Shown piece by piece: positions 63,656-64,000 of a stretch of 64,000 nt of DNA (the first letter of the stretch is position 1; each line of letters opens with the position of its first letter). A model generated the notes under the pieces. It made no database searches, was not told the origin of the DNA, and saw only the letters and a program-made list of their open reading frames with translations. The position numbers were made by a program, and so were the translations under genes. Origin of the DNA: Ruminococcaceae bacterium BL-6 (GTDB taxonomy: Bacteria > Bacillota > Clostridia > Oscillospirales > Acutalibacteraceae); NCBI GenBank assembly GCA_902810075.1, contig LR778135.1:1116001-1180000 (forward strand). Reading direction: 5' to 3'.

Positions 63656-64000
63656 TCACTTCCTGTTCTCGGGCTCCGCCGTTTCCGCGTACCGGCTGGG
63701 GGGAATCCCTTTTTGTTTTTTGAATACCCGCGAAAAATAAAGCTGGTCGGAAAAACCCGTGGAATAGGCGGCTTCCCCGACGGATAGATTTTCGTTTTTC
63801 AGAAGGGCCGCCGCCTTGTTGATGCGGTAGCGCGTCAGATATTCGTTCGGCGGCATCGAAATATGCTCCATGAACAGCCGGTACAGATGGCTCCGGCTGA
63901 TTCCGACGTTCGCGGCGATCTGCCCGATGTCAAGATCATCCCGCGAATAGTTGAAGTCGATGAACTGGATCGAACGCTGAACGTATTCGTAGCCGTTTTT
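63656..64000 (-). CDS. AraC family transcriptional regulator, C-terminal part
   Basis: The minus-strand frame runs in from the right edge: YVQRSIQFIDFNYSRDDLDI, GQIAANVGISRSHLYRLFME, NEYLTRYRINKAAALLKNEN and AAYSTGFSDQLYFSRVFKKQ, ending ENRK then TGA. These are the two helix-turn-helix motifs of the AraC/XylS DNA-binding domain. The sensory N-terminus lies outside the window. It is immediately upstream of the DUF1836 gene. Confidence 0.92.
   Translation of the reverse strand, partial: KNGYEYVQRSIQFIDFNYSRDDLDIGQIAANVGISRSHLYRLFMEHISMPPNEYLTRYRINKAAALLKNENLSVGEAAYSTGFSDQLYFSRVFKKQKGIPPSRYAETAEPENRK

Overview
The window looks like a chromosomal segment of an endospore-forming Clostridia species, most like the Oscillospiraceae/Caproiciproducens side of the class. 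The evidence is the spo0A 3' end at base 1, an LL-diaminopimelate aminotransferase (dapL), strong AAGGAGG ribosome binding sites, frequent TTG/GTG starts, sigma-A type promoters, HD-GYP, DegV, DUF421 and DUF1836 genes, and moderately GC-rich coding sequence. This placement is inference; no 16S or other definitive marker is present.

Layout. 1-4.1 kb: the spo0A end, a non-coding stretch with four tandem hairpin units, an ADP-ribosylglycohydrolase next to a small unknown protein, and an HD-GYP protein. 4.1-10.5 kb: DegV, a radical SAM enzyme divergent from a cysteine-less paralogue of itself, a TetR regulator, ferritin, a 57-residue protein and a ZIP metal transporter. 10.5-30 kb: a housekeeping block, all on the + strand: eno; glnA with an ANTAR antiterminator and a leader attenuator; dapF-dapL; carAB; purC-purF-purB; purA; glmS; guaA. 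Four of these enzymes are glutamine amidotransferases downstream of glutamine synthetase.

30.2-44.6 kb: a complete type I-C CRISPR-Cas system in the order cas3-cas5c-cas8c-(internal cas11c)-cas7c-cas4-cas1-cas2, followed by a leader and an array of 85 identical 32-bp repeats with 84 spacers. Several spacers sample the same viral gene from diverged viruses, and one pair differs only by four synonymous third-position changes.

44.7-53.8 kb: a LacI-controlled sugar locus with a binding lipoprotein, two permeases, a DUF5695-type protein and a GH127 beta-L-arabinofuranosidase. LacI-type operators lie before the regulator and before the transport operon. No ATPase gene is present, so a shared one is probably used. 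54.1-55.9 kb (- strand): a TusA / ThiS-like / ThiF / JAMM sulfur-carrier cassette in which the JAMM protease has an in-frame amber codon. 56-58.4 kb: two tiny overlapping genes and an AEC transporter, divergent from a LysR regulator. 58.5-59.7 kb: an intact IS3-family element. 59.7-64 kb: DUF421/DUF4363, asnB, DUF1836 and a partial AraC regulator.

A small repeat family (terminal inverted repeats AGGCCTTGTTTG / CAAACGAGGCCT) occurs in three copies. Each begins exactly at the TAG stop codon of the gene before it: the ANTAR gene, cas3 and the GH127 gene. A lone end of the same repeat lies near 62.9 kb. These copies, the divergent radical SAM pseudo-enzyme pair, the spacer families and the broken sulfur-carrier protease are the most unusual signals in the window.
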